From Rubrolithibacter danxiaensis (GTDB lineage: Bacteria > Bacteroidota > Bacteroidia > Sphingobacteriales > Sphingobacteriaceae): a stretch of DNA of 64,000 bases. The position numbers were made by a program, and so were the translations under genes. The notes under the pieces were generated by a model. That model had not been told where the DNA came from. It saw nothing but the letters and a program-made list of their open reading frames with translations, and made no database searches. Every line of letters starts with the position of its first letter. Position 1 is the first letter of the stretch. This document shows, piece after piece, positions 44,501-52,877 of this stretch. Where the stretch lies: assembly GCF_047272945.1 (NCBI RefSeq), contig NZ_JBKOPS010000011.1:45652-109651 (forward strand). The letters are read 5' to 3'.

Positions 44501-47500
44501 TATTTGCCATCCCGGAATATTAGAGTTTAACTCTTTTACAACAACCTGGTTTGCCTCTCCCGCATCCTGAAATGCTACGTAAGCTCTTCCCTCGTCTGTA
44601 AGGGCAATGGTATTAAAACTTGAATTACCTCGGGATAATCTTTCCTGCCCTACTGTTTCCCATTCATTTGTTTCCCGGTTATAACGTTTAACTACTGCCT
44701 GGTTATCCTGCCGTGTATCACGATAAGTAATATAGGGAATATTATTTTTATCTACCTGAATATCCGCATAAGCAATGGCTGCAGGAGTAAATCCGACTGT
44801 CCCTAATAACTTCCAGCTGGAAGTACTCTTATCAAAATATTGAACGGTAGCTTTTCCTCCATTTGCCTCATCGCGGTAAAAAATATAAGGGGTATTATCT
44901 GTTCCTACAGCAATCGCTGTATAATATGCAATTCCCATGGATACACCTGCCTTACCCAATGTTTGCCACTGGCCGCTTTCCGAATCGAACGTCTGAACGG
45001 TAGCTTTATTCCCATTGGCTTCATCCTGGTAAGCAATAAAAAGGGAATTATCTGCGCCTATAATCAGATCTGTATAATTTACCCTGCCTTCAGAAAATCC
45101 TGCTTTTCCTACATTTTCCCAATCTGATTTTAAACTATTAAAACGTCGTACTGTAGCTTTTCCACCAGCCGCTCCGTCACGATAAATAATATATGGAGTA
45201 TTGTTGTTTTTATCAGCAGCTATGGATACAGCGCTGGCTGAAGACGTGGAAATAGTTACTCCCAGATCTTCCCATTTCCACGTTTGGGGATTAAAACGTT
45301 TAGATACCGCTTTATCTCCCAGGCTTTCATCTTCATATACAATATAAGGTGTATTATCAGAACTTATAGCTATAGAGACCTCTTTGGCAGGACCTGCAGA
45401 AAGTCCTGAAGCTTCCAGTACTTCCCAAGCAGTTGACTGTGCATTGTACTTCTTTACCGTTACCTTATTCTCCCTTGAACCATCCGCAAAAGCGATATAA
45501 GGGATTCCGTCTGTTCCTGCTGTTACCGAGCTGAAAGAAGACGGATAACCTTCCGATTGTCCGTTAACTCCCATCACTTCCCAGTTAAGGCTTTGCTGGT
45601 TTAATTTTTTTACGGTTACCTGCTTTCCGATTCCGTTATCGGCATACACTACAAACAGTTTATTATCCGAAGAAATAATGTTGGTATAATTTGCTTCATC
45701 TACAGAAAAACCAGTCTGGCCAACTGCTTCCCAAAGCACTTTAGTATTATTATACCGTTGTACGCTGGCACGGTTTGCATTTGCATCATCTCTGTAAACA
45801 ATGTACGGAGTGTTAGTCTGGTCGAATGCAAGACTTGAATAAAAGGCAGCACCAAAGGAAAAACTTGGAAGTCCTACTGTTTCCCATTTCTTAGTAGCGG
45901 CATTATAACGCTGAACTGTAGCTTTACCATTATTCGCAATATCCTGGTAAGCGATCCAGGGGGTATTATTATTATCAAATTCCAAAGACGAATAACGTGT
46001 CAATCCTTTAGAAATGCCTTCTCCCAATACTTTCCAGTTTGTTCCGGACAAGCATTTTACTGTTATCCGGCCCTGATTAAGGCTGTCCTGAAAAGCTACA
46101 TAGGGCACATTATTTTTATCAATCCTTAAGCTGATAAAGGAAGCTCCTGCATCCGACACTTCCTTGCCCACGAGTTCCCAGGTTGATTTTGAGACGTTAA
46201 ATCGTTTTACAACGGCTTTCCAGGCATCGGTACTGTCCTGAAAAGCCGCATAAACAATATTATTTCCATCTATTGCAATAGATGTATAAGCGGCAGGCCC
46301 TTCACTTGGTCCCTGGTTTCCAAGTGTTTCCCAGGAGGAGGCTGCATCGTTATACCTTTTCACAATCGCTTTATTCCGGGTGTTTTCATCGCGATAAATG
46401 ATGTATGGTATATTATTCTTATCTGTGGCGACACCTGTAAACGTTACACTGCTTTCGGTTAAACCAGCAGTACTAAACCCTTTCCAGGTCTTGTTCTGTG
46501 GATCGTATTTTGTTACACCGGCAATACCTTTATTTCTGTCGTCCCTGTATATAACAATCGGATCGCTATTTTTATCAATTGCAGCAGTAACCCAGGAAGC
46601 TAAAGCACCTCCAGATACTTTTCCATCACCAAAATCATCCCAGGCTACACTTTGCTCATTCAATTCAAATACCATTGCCTGTTTTCCGGCGCCCGCATCC
46701 TGGCAGGCAGCAAAAACCTTATCATTATAGCCCAGAGCAATAGCTGTAAAAGCTGCTGCCCCTGTTGAAAAGCCTTCAGCTCCTACAGTTTCCCAGGCTT
46801 CGTTTTTAAAACGCTGTACGGTAGCCTTATCTGTATTTGAACCATCTCTGTAAACTACAAAAGGAACATTGTTTTTATTAATAGCAATAGCAGTATAAAA
46901 TACCGTTCCACCGGAAAATCCGGCTTTGCCTACCGTTTCCCAGGAAGAGGTAGCAGCATCAAACCGTTTAACAGTAGCCTTTCCAGTGGCAGCTCCATCT
47001 TTATAAACAACATACAGAACGTTATTCTGATCTGTAGCAATCGAAACATATTCAGCTGCAGCGTCTGAAAATCCTTCTGGCCCTACCACTTCCCATGCTG
47101 ATGATAGGCTGTTATACCGATTAACTGTTACTTTTTTAGTCGTTGCATCCTGATAGGCAACATAAAGATTATTATCCTGATCAATCGCAATACCGGGGGA
47201 ATGGGCAATTCCCGGAGAAAAGCCCGCACTACCTACCAGATCCCATGTCGATGTATTGGAGTTAAATCGTTGTACAGTAATTTTTTTCCCGTTCGCTTCA
47301 TCCTGGTAAACTACGTACGGAACGTTATTTTTATCGGTTGTAATTTGTGTATAAGCTGCAGCTCCTGCTGAAAAACCTTCCAGACCCACCGGTTCCCAAT
47401 TTGTGGTAATAGCATTGTATTTATATACACTGGAGCGTCCTGCATTTTCTGCATCACTAAACACAATAAAAGGTTCATTATTTTTAGCGACTGCGATGGA

Positions 47501-49927
47501 TGTATAAGAAGCACCTCCTTTTGAAAAAGGTCCTGCACCCAATATTTCCCAGGAGGACCTTGTTTTATTATAGCGCTTTACAACTGCCTTATTTGAATTG
47601 CTTTCATCGCTGTAAACAAGGTAAGGAATGTTATTCTGATCAACCGCAATAGAAGTAAACGAAGCAACTGACCCGGATGAGATACCCGCAGCGCCCGAAT
47701 TCAGCCAAACCTCGCCTTTAGTATTCAATTCCTGAACCTCAGGGAACCCTGAATTATCATTCCGATAAGCTATAGTTAGTTTATTCAAAGAACTAACGGC
47801 TATTGAAGCATAACTAACAGACGAGGATGAAAATCCTTCTGTTCCAATACTTTCCCAAAGGCCATTTTTAATGTTAAACTTTTTTACCGTCGCTTTATTC
47901 GCTTTTGCTTTATCCTGGTAAATAACATATGGTATGTTCGCTTTATCTATAGCAATGGAAGTATATGAAACATTTGCTGAGCTTATCCCAACAGTGCCCA
48001 CCGTTTCCCAGGCTGAACTTGAACTATTAAATCGCTTTACAGTAGCTTTACTGCCATTGGTTATATCCTGATAAACCACATAAGGCATATTATTACTATC
48101 TATTGCAATAGAAGTATACGCTACCGAGCCGGCAGAAAAACCTGTTGCTCCAACATTTTCCCAGGAAGATGTTACACTGTTATAGCGTTTAACTGTTATT
48201 CTATTACTATTGATATCATCCCTGTAACTTACATAAGGTATATTATCCTTATTAATTGCAATAGTTATATAGGCAATTGATCCTTGTGAAAAACCTTCCG
48301 CTCCAATCGTTTCCCAGTTTTTTGCTGAACTGTTATATTTCTTTACAACCGCTTTATAATTTAGGGAAGCATCCCGGTAAACCACAAAGGGAATATTGTT
48401 CTGGTCAAGAGCGATTGCTGTAAAATCAGCACTTCCTGCTGAAAACCCTTCCGTTCCTGCCACTTCCCAGGTACCGGTACTGCTTTTATACCATTTTACA
48501 CTTACTTTATTAAAACTGGCACCGTCCTGGTAAACAACGTAAGGTATATTATTGCTTCCAACAGCAATGGAAGTATAAGCGGCAGAGCCATCAGATAATC
48601 CGGGATTTCCGAGTATCTCCCAGGACGCACTTTGTTTATTGTATTTTCTTACAGTAGCCTTATTAAAGTTTGCCTCATCCTGGTAAACAATGTAAGGTAA
48701 CTCATCTGCTCCCACTGCCATAGCCATAAAGCCTGCTGTGGTTCCGGAAGATACATTTTCACCTCCAAGATCTTCCCATTGCAGGTTATTTGTATTCAGC
48801 TGTTTCACTACAGCCTGGTCTCCTAAGCCACCATCCTGATAGGTAACATAAATTACATCTTTATTACTTTTTGCAACAGAGATATAAGCGGCAGCACCCG
48901 AAGAAAAACCTGTGCTTACTGTTTCCCAGCCTTTTTTATTTTTATTAAAGCGATTGATACTGCTACTGTTACGTTTGCTGCCGTCACTGAATGCTACTAC
49001 AGGTGCTCCCGATTTATCAAACGTGATAACGGAATAAGTTGCAAGCGATGGGGTAAAACCAAGGGTACCCACAATCTGCCAGGAAGCTTTATTCCTGTCA
49101 AAACACTGTACACTCAGCTTTCCTTTATTTACAGAATCCTGATAGGCAACATACGGAATATGATCAGCCGTTACAGCAATAGATGTATAGGCTGCAGCAC
49201 CCAGCGAAAAACCGGCACTCCCTAATGTTTCCCATGTACCGTTTGTACTCACAAAATGCTTTACAGTTACTTTTCTTCCATATAATACATCCTGGAAAGC
49301 AATGTAAATATCTTTTCCATCAATAGTTATTGAGGGATAAGCTACCGATCCTGTTGAAATTTTTGACGAAGCAAGATCAGTCCATAGGGAGGACTCGCTA
49401 TTAAATTTCTTTACAACCGGTTTATTTCCGTTTGCTTCATCCTGGTACAGTAAATAAAGTATGTTATCCCTATCAACGGCAATGGAAACAAAAGAAGCAG
49501 CTCCTGTTGAAACGTTTTCAGCACCTACAGCTTCCCACTTTGATGTTACCGCATTAAAGCGTTTTACTGCAGCTTTATTGGCATTCCCTTCATCGCGATA
49601 TGCAATAAAAACTCCGTTACTGTTATTAACAGCAATAGAAGTATAACTCACCGATCCTTTACTAAATCCGGTTGATCCTACGGTTTCCCATTTTTTATCC
49701 GCTTCATTATATTTTTTTACTGTTGCCTTCTTATTGCTTTCTCCGTCCTGATAAAAAATATAAGGTGTTCCACTTACATCAGTTGCTACCGAAGTCCACG
49801 CAGCTGCATGAACCGAAGAAGGCATCTGATCCTCTATCGGACCCAGAGATTTCCATTGCTGCGCAAGTGTTATATAAGGCAACACAAACAAAGAAAGGCT
49901 GGTTAGTAAAATTTTGAGAGCTTTCAT
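41549..49927 (-). CDS. Giant secreted T9SS type B protein with 49 propeller-blade repeats
   Basis: The 2792-residue product starts with a signal peptide (residues 1-23, ends TLAQ). Residues 24-2508 are 49 repeats of about 50 residues with the pattern SxGxAxYTSIAxD, PYVVYQD, KATVKRFN, WETVG. An Ig-like domain with two cysteine pairs follows (about 2509-2602), then a putative-Ig domain (LPPGLILSSDGKISGTP, about 2603-2694) and a C-terminal gliding-motility-type CHU_C domain (VVTPNGDSKNDFLEIFGIE to the end, about 2702-2792), the T9SS type B sorting signal. The PorP/SprF gene is next. The repeats appear to form seven 7-bladed propellers (see the repeat entry). It is probably a surface adhesin or carbohydrate-binding protein; no catalytic motif is visible. 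Confidence 0.93.
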   Translation of the reverse strand: MKALKILLTSLSLFVLPYITLAQQWKSLGPIEDQMPSSVHAAAWTSVATDVSGTPYIFYQDGESNKKATVKKYNEADKKWETVGSTGFSKGSVSYTSIAVNNSNGVFIAYRDEGNANKAAVKRFNAVTSKWEAVGAENVSTGAASFVSIAVDRDNILYLLYQDEANGNKPVVKKFNSESSLWTDLASSKISTGSVAYPSITIDGKDIYIAFQDVLYGRKVTVKHFVSTNGTWETLGSAGFSLGAAAYTSIAVTADHIPYVAYQDSVNKGKLSVQCFDRNKASWQIVGTLGFTPSLATYSVITFDKSGAPVVAFSDGSKRNSSSINRFNKNKKGWETVSTGFSSGAAAYISVAKSNKDVIYVTYQDGGLGDQAVVKQLNTNNLQWEDLGGENVSSGTTAGFMAMAVGADELPYIVYQDEANFNKATVRKYNKQSASWEILGNPGLSDGSAAYTSIAVGSNNIPYVVYQDGASFNKVSVKWYKSSTGTWEVAGTEGFSAGSADFTAIALDQNNIPFVVYRDASLNYKAVVKKYNSSAKNWETIGAEGFSQGSIAYITIAINKDNIPYVSYRDDINSNRITVKRYNSVTSSWENVGATGFSAGSVAYTSIAIDSNNMPYVVYQDITNGSKATVKRFNSSSSAWETVGTVGISSANVSYTSIAIDKANIPYVIYQDKAKANKATVKKFNIKNGLWESIGTEGFSSSSVSYASIAVSSLNKLTIAYRNDNSGFPEVQELNTKGEVWLNSGAAGISSGSVASFTSIAVDQNNIPYLVYSDESNSNKAVVKRYNKTRSSWEILGAGPFSKGGASYTSIAVAKNNEPFIVFSDAENAGRSSVYKYNAITTNWEPVGLEGFSAGAAAYTQITTDKNNVPYVVYQDEANGKKITVQRFNSNTSTWDLVGSAGFSPGIAHSPGIAIDQDNNLYVAYQDATTKKVTVNRYNSLSSAWEVVGPEGFSDAAAEYVSIATDQNNVLYVVYKDGAATGKATVKRFDAATSSWETVGKAGFSGGTVFYTAIAINKNNVPFVVYRDGSNTDKATVQRFKNEAWETVGAEGFSTGAAAFTAIALGYNDKVFAACQDAGAGKQAMVFELNEQSVAWDDFGDGKVSGGALASWVTAAIDKNSDPIVIYRDDRNKGIAGVTKYDPQNKTWKGFSTAGLTESSVTFTGVATDKNNIPYIIYRDENTRNKAIVKRYNDAASSWETLGNQGPSEGPAAYTSIAIDGNNIVYAAFQDSTDAWKAVVKRFNVSKSTWELVGKEVSDAGASFISLRIDKNNVPYVAFQDSLNQGRITVKCLSGTNWKVLGEGISKGLTRYSSLEFDNNNTPWIAYQDIANNGKATVQRYNAATKKWETVGLPSFSFGAAFYSSLAFDQTNTPYIVYRDDANANRASVQRYNNTKVLWEAVGQTGFSVDEANYTNIISSDNKLFVVYADNGIGKQVTVKKLNQQSLNWEVMGVNGQSEGYPSSFSSVTAGTDGIPYIAFADGSRENKVTVKKYNAQSTAWEVLEASGLSAGPAKEVSIAISSDNTPYIVYEDESLGDKAVSKRFNPQTWKWEDLGVTISTSSASAVSIAADKNNNTPYIIYRDGAAGGKATVRRFNSLKSDWENVGKAGFSEGRVNYTDLIIGADNSLFIAYQDEANGNKATVQTFDSESGQWQTLGKAGVSMGIAYYTAIAVGTDNTPYIFYRDEANGGKATVQYFDKSTSSWKLLGTVGFTPAAIAYADIQVDKNNIPYITYRDTRQDNQAVVKRYNRETNEWETVGQERLSRGNSSFNTIALTDEGRAYVAFQDAGEANQVVVKELNSNIPGWQILGSSGISSGTSANNVALAVNSDSTPYIAFSEGNNGNKLTVKKYNGVNRAWETVGRVGITNGAANYISLAICSNKVPFVAYQDGANYNKASVKHYNAKTGNWESLGSEGFSEGIAAYISIATNKSSVPYVVYQDASKDGKASVQYYNSGWKLLGAAGISEGRAAYTSIAIDHNDIPYIAYQDLGDKARVNVKRYVSGKWENVGSGGISAARANFISIALDKDNLPYIAYQDSTQSNKITVKRFNSADKSWKTLGPEGFSSGAVSYTSIAVDSNNVPYVLYPNQSKSSRAVVRRYNADKNIWEISGEAGFSKGVAAFTNLVIGAGNKVYAGFKDAGSSNAASVKLLNNKAFSMETTGMAGLSEGAGTAFLSLRLDKKGVPYVIYQDAGRENTATVKKYNSEAGLWEAVGSAGFSAGGASYTDIAISENNTLYSVYSDVAIGNKVIVKQYNADALSWETVGTEGISPRAAAFVSMVSVNDTLYIAYQDKGNSDKAAVKKYNPQTGAWTTLDPEGVSSGTATYTAIAVGRNNIPYILYQDGANQNKATVKAYNAKKKIWEALEKEGISAGEAAYTSLAIDSNNQVYIAYQDFSKGGKATVKRYNTLSSKWETVGMEGFSAGEASFTAIQLDEYNIPYVVYRDGSQGGKVTVSRFNRIKKIWEVVTQPGLSEGAVTYPAIAIAGNSLPYIAYSSSQAFAQAYDCVPAIESQPEDLTVCVNTDAVFSVSLTGANNSYQWQVNDGSGFKDITESETFSGVNTNVLKITSAPITFKGYKYRCLIIGSCVVMSNEAALNFNDFNASLLPQMLPLTATESRRFEQSIEGKGGEGPYKFSIASGSLPPGLILSSDGKISGTPVRGSSGSFSFSVKLQENSICHNESTASFNLVVNPITADMVEVHPVVTPNGDSKNDFLEIFGIEAFPENHLLIVNRNGTPVFDVRKYDNQQKVFSGRTTFGVDNLPAGTYFYLLEYKSGDEMIRKNGYLVLRY
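42404..49858 (-). repeat. Seven tandem units of seven propeller blades (49 blades)
   Basis: Blades 1-49 were read by hand; lengths are 48-52 residues apart from the first and last. Two marks recur at every seventh blade. Blades 8, 15, 22, 29, 36 and 43 have an extra residue after the opening Ser-x-Gly (TTAGF, SVASF, ALASW, YPSSF, TSANN, AGTAF). Blades 7, 14, 21, 28, 35 and 42 have LN in place of FN/YN, with a shared N-K-V...D-x-G-x-G-x-Q pattern. Proposed units in DNA coordinates: 48755-49858, 47684-48754, 46619-47683, 45560-46618, 44486-45559, 43427-44485, 42404-43426. The last blade is truncated by about 15 residues before the Ig-like domain. Confidence 0.85.
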
Positions 49928-50000
49928 TTTTAGAAATTCTTGTCTTCTGTATTTACGAAATCTTACGTATTAAATTTAAGTAAATAGCAGGAGGGAAATA

Positions 50001-50058
50001 TCACATAGTGTGAAATTTAATTAACCTATGTGTAAAGTTATAAACATTTTTTACACAT
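50001..50058. promoter_or_regulatory. Cluster of TGTG/CACA inverted repeats upstream of the giant gene
   Basis: The 164-base gap upstream of the giant gene contains TCACA-TAG-TGTGA (50001-50013), CACATAG (50002-50008) matched by CTATGTG (50026-50032), and a 9-base inverted repeat ATGTGTAAA (50028-50036) with TTTACACAT (50050-50058). These overlapping palindromes look like binding sites for a dimeric regulator, or a weak terminator of the carbamoyltransferase gene. The first palindrome is the reverse of a CRP half-site order, so CRP is unlikely. Confidence 0.45.
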
Positions 50059-50091
50059 TTCAACAAATCAAGCAAAAGGTTCTAAGAAATT

Positions 50092-51837
50092 TTAATCCGC
50101 ACTATTAAAATTTTTCCTTGAGATCACTATATCTTCCATCACCAGCATATCCATTTTTGTTCTTAAAAAACATTGCAATGCTTCGTAGGGAGTGTTCACA
50201 ATAGGTTCATTCTCGTTAAAAGACGTATTCAAAAGAACGGGCACGCCGGTCTTTTTATAAAAAGATTCAATAAGTCCGTAATATTTAGGTTCCACGTCTT
50301 TATCTACTGTTTGTAAGCGTCCTGTTCCATCTACATGGGTAACGGCGGGAATATCGGCATGTTTTTCTTTGCGTATCCTGTAAACCTTTTCCATAAAAGG
50401 AACATTATCAGTGCGTTCAAAGTAATTTGAAACATGCTCCTTTAAAATAGACGGAGCAAATGGGCGAAAAGATTCCCTTCTTTTTATTTTAGCATTCAAA
50501 ATCTCTTTTGCGTCTTGTCTTCTGGGATCGGCGATGATGGAACGGTGCCCCAGTGCCCGCGGACCAAATTCTGCCCTCCCCTGGAACCATCCGACCACAC
50601 CCGAATCCAGCAGGCACTCACTTACCCGGTCGAACAAGGCTGCGCCCGATAGCTTTTCGAAATGTATATTCTGTTCATTTAAAAAAGCTTCTATCTCTGA
50701 ATTTTCAAATTTGCTTCCTAGGTAGCCATGCAGCATAGGCTCTATTCGCGGGTTCTTTAGTACCTGGTTATATACCCATAAAGCAGCTCCGATAGATGTG
50801 CCCGCATCGTGCCCAGCCGGTGGAATATATAGTTCTTCAAATCCGGTGTTTGCTAAAATTTTTCCGTTAGCTACTGAGTTTTGCGCCACCCCGCCCGCAA
50901 TACACACTTTTTTATACCCGGTTTTTTTCTGCAGGTGATTGAGAATATGAAAAATCGTTTCTTCGCAAACCCGTTGTACTGAAGTAGCCATATCTTTATG
51001 ATGCTGATCAAGCGGCTGATCATAAGATCGCGGTTGACCAAATTTCTCAACCAGGTAATCACTGAAAAGGCTTTCCATGTGAGGAACTCCTCCCTCCCAA
51101 ACCATTTGTACCCCCTGCTGTGGATGATTGAAATAATCAAGGTTTAACTCAAACAGTCCATTATCCAGTAAATGAACCACATCCCTTAACTGCTCTGCAT
51201 AACGGGGTTCCCCGTAGGGTGCAAGCCCCATTACTTTATACTCATCGCCGTAATGCGGAAAACCAAGAAATTGCGTAAAAGTGGTATAAAACACACCTAA
51301 GGAATGCGGGTAGGATACCGTATCCAGTACTTCAATCTGATTTCCACTACCTATTCCGGTCATGGTAGAAGTAAAATCGCCGAAGCCATCAATTGAAAGA
51401 AGGGCGGCATCTTCATACGGAGAAGCAAAAAAGGCGCTGGCCAGATGACTGCGATGATGCTCCACATTTATAATCTGAGCCTTTAAGTCCTTTTTTTCAA
51501 TTTTAAAGTAACTGCATATCTCATCCTCAACCGAAGCGGCTTTTTTCAGATTTTTTACCCGGTTGATTACGTTGCTGAAACTTAAACGATTTTTTATCGC
51601 TGTAAAGACCTTCTTTCCGAAATTGGCTTTCGGATCACGGGAAATAGCAATATAATCTACATCCGTAATACTAACCGCAGCTTCCTTCAGACAAAATTCA
51701 ATAGCCTGAGTGGGGAACCCGGCCCAGTGCTTAATCCTCCTGAAACGTTCTTCTTCTGAAGCGGCAATTAACTGATCGTCTTTATAAATGCAGGCTGAAG
51801 CATCGCCGTGATAAGCGTTAATTCCTAATATGTACAT
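50092..51837 (-). CDS. Carbamoyltransferase, NodU/CmcH/TobZ family
   Basis: Transfers a carbamoyl group from carbamoyl phosphate (through carbamoyl-AMP) to a sugar or antibiotic hydroxyl. The 581-residue protein has the N-terminal Kae1-like domain (GINAYHGDASACIYKDDQL, the metal-binding VEHHRSHLASAFF, LLSIDGFGDFTST) and the C-terminal YrdC-like domain (GPRALGHRSIIADPR, VTHVDGTGRLQTVD, LLNTSFNENEPIVNTP). In a glycan cluster it probably carbamoylates a surface sugar. It is at the downstream end of the cluster, separated from the GT2 gene by a 143-base low-complexity gap. Confidence 0.93.
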   Translation of the reverse strand: MYILGINAYHGDASACIYKDDQLIAASEEERFRRIKHWAGFPTQAIEFCLKEAAVSITDVDYIAISRDPKANFGKKVFTAIKNRLSFSNVINRVKNLKKAASVEDEICSYFKIEKKDLKAQIINVEHHRSHLASAFFASPYEDAALLSIDGFGDFTSTMTGIGSGNQIEVLDTVSYPHSLGVFYTTFTQFLGFPHYGDEYKVMGLAPYGEPRYAEQLRDVVHLLDNGLFELNLDYFNHPQQGVQMVWEGGVPHMESLFSDYLVEKFGQPRSYDQPLDQHHKDMATSVQRVCEETIFHILNHLQKKTGYKKVCIAGGVAQNSVANGKILANTGFEELYIPPAGHDAGTSIGAALWVYNQVLKNPRIEPMLHGYLGSKFENSEIEAFLNEQNIHFEKLSGAALFDRVSECLLDSGVVGWFQGRAEFGPRALGHRSIIADPRRQDAKEILNAKIKRRESFRPFAPSILKEHVSNYFERTDNVPFMEKVYRIRKEKHADIPAVTHVDGTGRLQTVDKDVEPKYYGLIESFYKKTGVPVLLNTSFNENEPIVNTPYEALQCFLRTKMDMLVMEDIVISRKNFNSAD

Positions 51838-51840
51838 TTG

Positions 51841-51920
51841 AGTAGTTGGTAGTTAGTAGCAAGTAATTAGTAGTGAGTAACTAGTATTTGGTAGCGAGTT
51901 GTAAGTTATGGGTTGTAGGT
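51841..51920. repeat. Low-complexity AGTAGTTAGT-type tract
   Basis: About 80 bases made of degenerate 5-8-base units (AGTAGTTGGT, AGTTAGTAGC, AAGTAATTAGT, AGTGAGTAACTAGT, TTGTAAGTTATG) between the carbamoyltransferase and GT2 genes. No coding potential or promoter is evident. It resembles the short-repeat gaps at 23563-23714 and 26044-26071 in style. Confidence 0.6.
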
Positions 51921-51980
51921 GATCGAAATTGAGGTTAAGATAAATAGATCAAGCTAGTGAAATAGGTTCAGAATACTATG

Positions 51981-52877
51981 CTATTCCTTTATATCCTCAT
52001 CTTTCCTGTCAACCTGAGCGGAGTGGAAAGGTATCTTCGCTTTTTTTAATTCATAAATTTTAGCGTCTATTAAAAAGCGGAACCAGAAGCCCTGCAAAAA
52101 ATGAAATATTAAACCCCTCATGCCGTCTAAAAAGCCGAGTTTTAAAAAATAACGGATAAAAAAATAGATGAAAGGACGGACAAACAGGGGGAAACGTTCA
52201 TAAACTGATTTTATAAACCGTCTTTGTTCAATAGCATCACCTCCGATCTTTCCCTTAATCAATCCTTTTTTATTTTGCGAGTAACGATAAAACTGATCCT
52301 CAGCTTCCAAAGTTGACCAACGGTTATGCCTTGATGTAAAGCTGGAGAGGGAATCCGTCAGCACGTCGATCATGTCGCCTTCCAATTTTACAGTCTTGCC
52401 CTCAACCACAAAATGCTGGTCATATAGCTTTTCCTCGCAATGTCCATATCCTTTTTTGAATAAGGTAGCATGATAGGTAGGATAATGTCCTCCGTATTTC
52501 ATCCATTTTCCCATGAAGATTGTACGACGGCTGATTAAAAATCCGTTAATATCCTCCGGAATCCCCTTCGTGAAAAGCGTAGCGATTTCATTTTTGAGTT
52601 CCTCGCTTAAACGATGGTCTGCATCCATCTGCAGCATCCATTCGGTTTGAATGGGAAGATTATTTATCGCCCAGTTGCGTTGCGCCCCGTAATTCTCGAA
52701 GGGATGCGTAAAAATAGCAGAGGTGTATTCCTGTGCAATCGTTAAAGTCCGATCGGTAGAACCGGAATCAACAATTAAAACAGGAACGTTTAACCCATTG
52801 AGACTTTGGAGGCAGTCCCGGATATTGGATTCTTCGTTGAAAGTTAGGATGATGATGGATAAATTCTCAACTTTCAC
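51981..52877 (-). CDS. Family 2 glycosyltransferase
   Basis: GT-A fold enzyme of about 298 residues with the nucleotide-binding opening SIIILTFNEESNIRDCLQSL, VDSGSTDRTLTIA and the metal-binding DxD in WMLQMDADHRL. It resembles the WaaE/KdtX-like transferases of LPS core synthesis, with a C-terminal hydrophobic region (FPLFVRPFIYFFIRYFLKLGF). There is no ATG; candidates are TTG 52907 and GTG 52883 or 52877. GTG 52877 overlaps the hepT stop by 11 bases and gives the usual short N-terminus, so it is used here. Acceptor unknown. Confidence 0.88.
   Translation of the reverse strand: MKVENLSIIILTFNEESNIRDCLQSLNGLNVPVLIVDSGSTDRTLTIAQEYTSAIFTHPFENYGAQRNWAINNLPIQTEWMLQMDADHRLSEELKNEIATLFTKGIPEDINGFLISRRTIFMGKWMKYGGHYPTYHATLFKKGYGHCEEKLYDQHFVVEGKTVKLEGDMIDVLTDSLSSFTSRHNRWSTLEAEDQFYRYSQNKKGLIKGKIGGDAIEQRRFIKSVYERFPLFVRPFIYFFIRYFLKLGFLDGMRGLIFHFLQGFWFRFLIDAKIYELKKAKIPFHSAQVDRKDEDIKE

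Noticed and set aside
42198..49917. Many 60-110-codon frames inside the giant gene on the other strand and frame
   Set aside because: They repeat with the blades because they are frame shadows of the same repeated DNA.
41549..49927. Repeats as an assembly artefact or recent DNA amplification
   Set aside because: Blades differ from one another at most positions and at the codon level, so they are old, diverged repeats and not collapsed or duplicated reads.
41549..49927. Repeats as sialidase Asp-box, WD40 or Kelch domains
   Set aside because: No SxDxGxTW, GH-WD or double-glycine motifs; the conserved positions are different.
50001..50013. CRP-type site
   Set aside because: The order is TCACA...TGTGA, the reverse of the CRP consensus TGTGA...TCACA, and the spacing is 3 and not 6.
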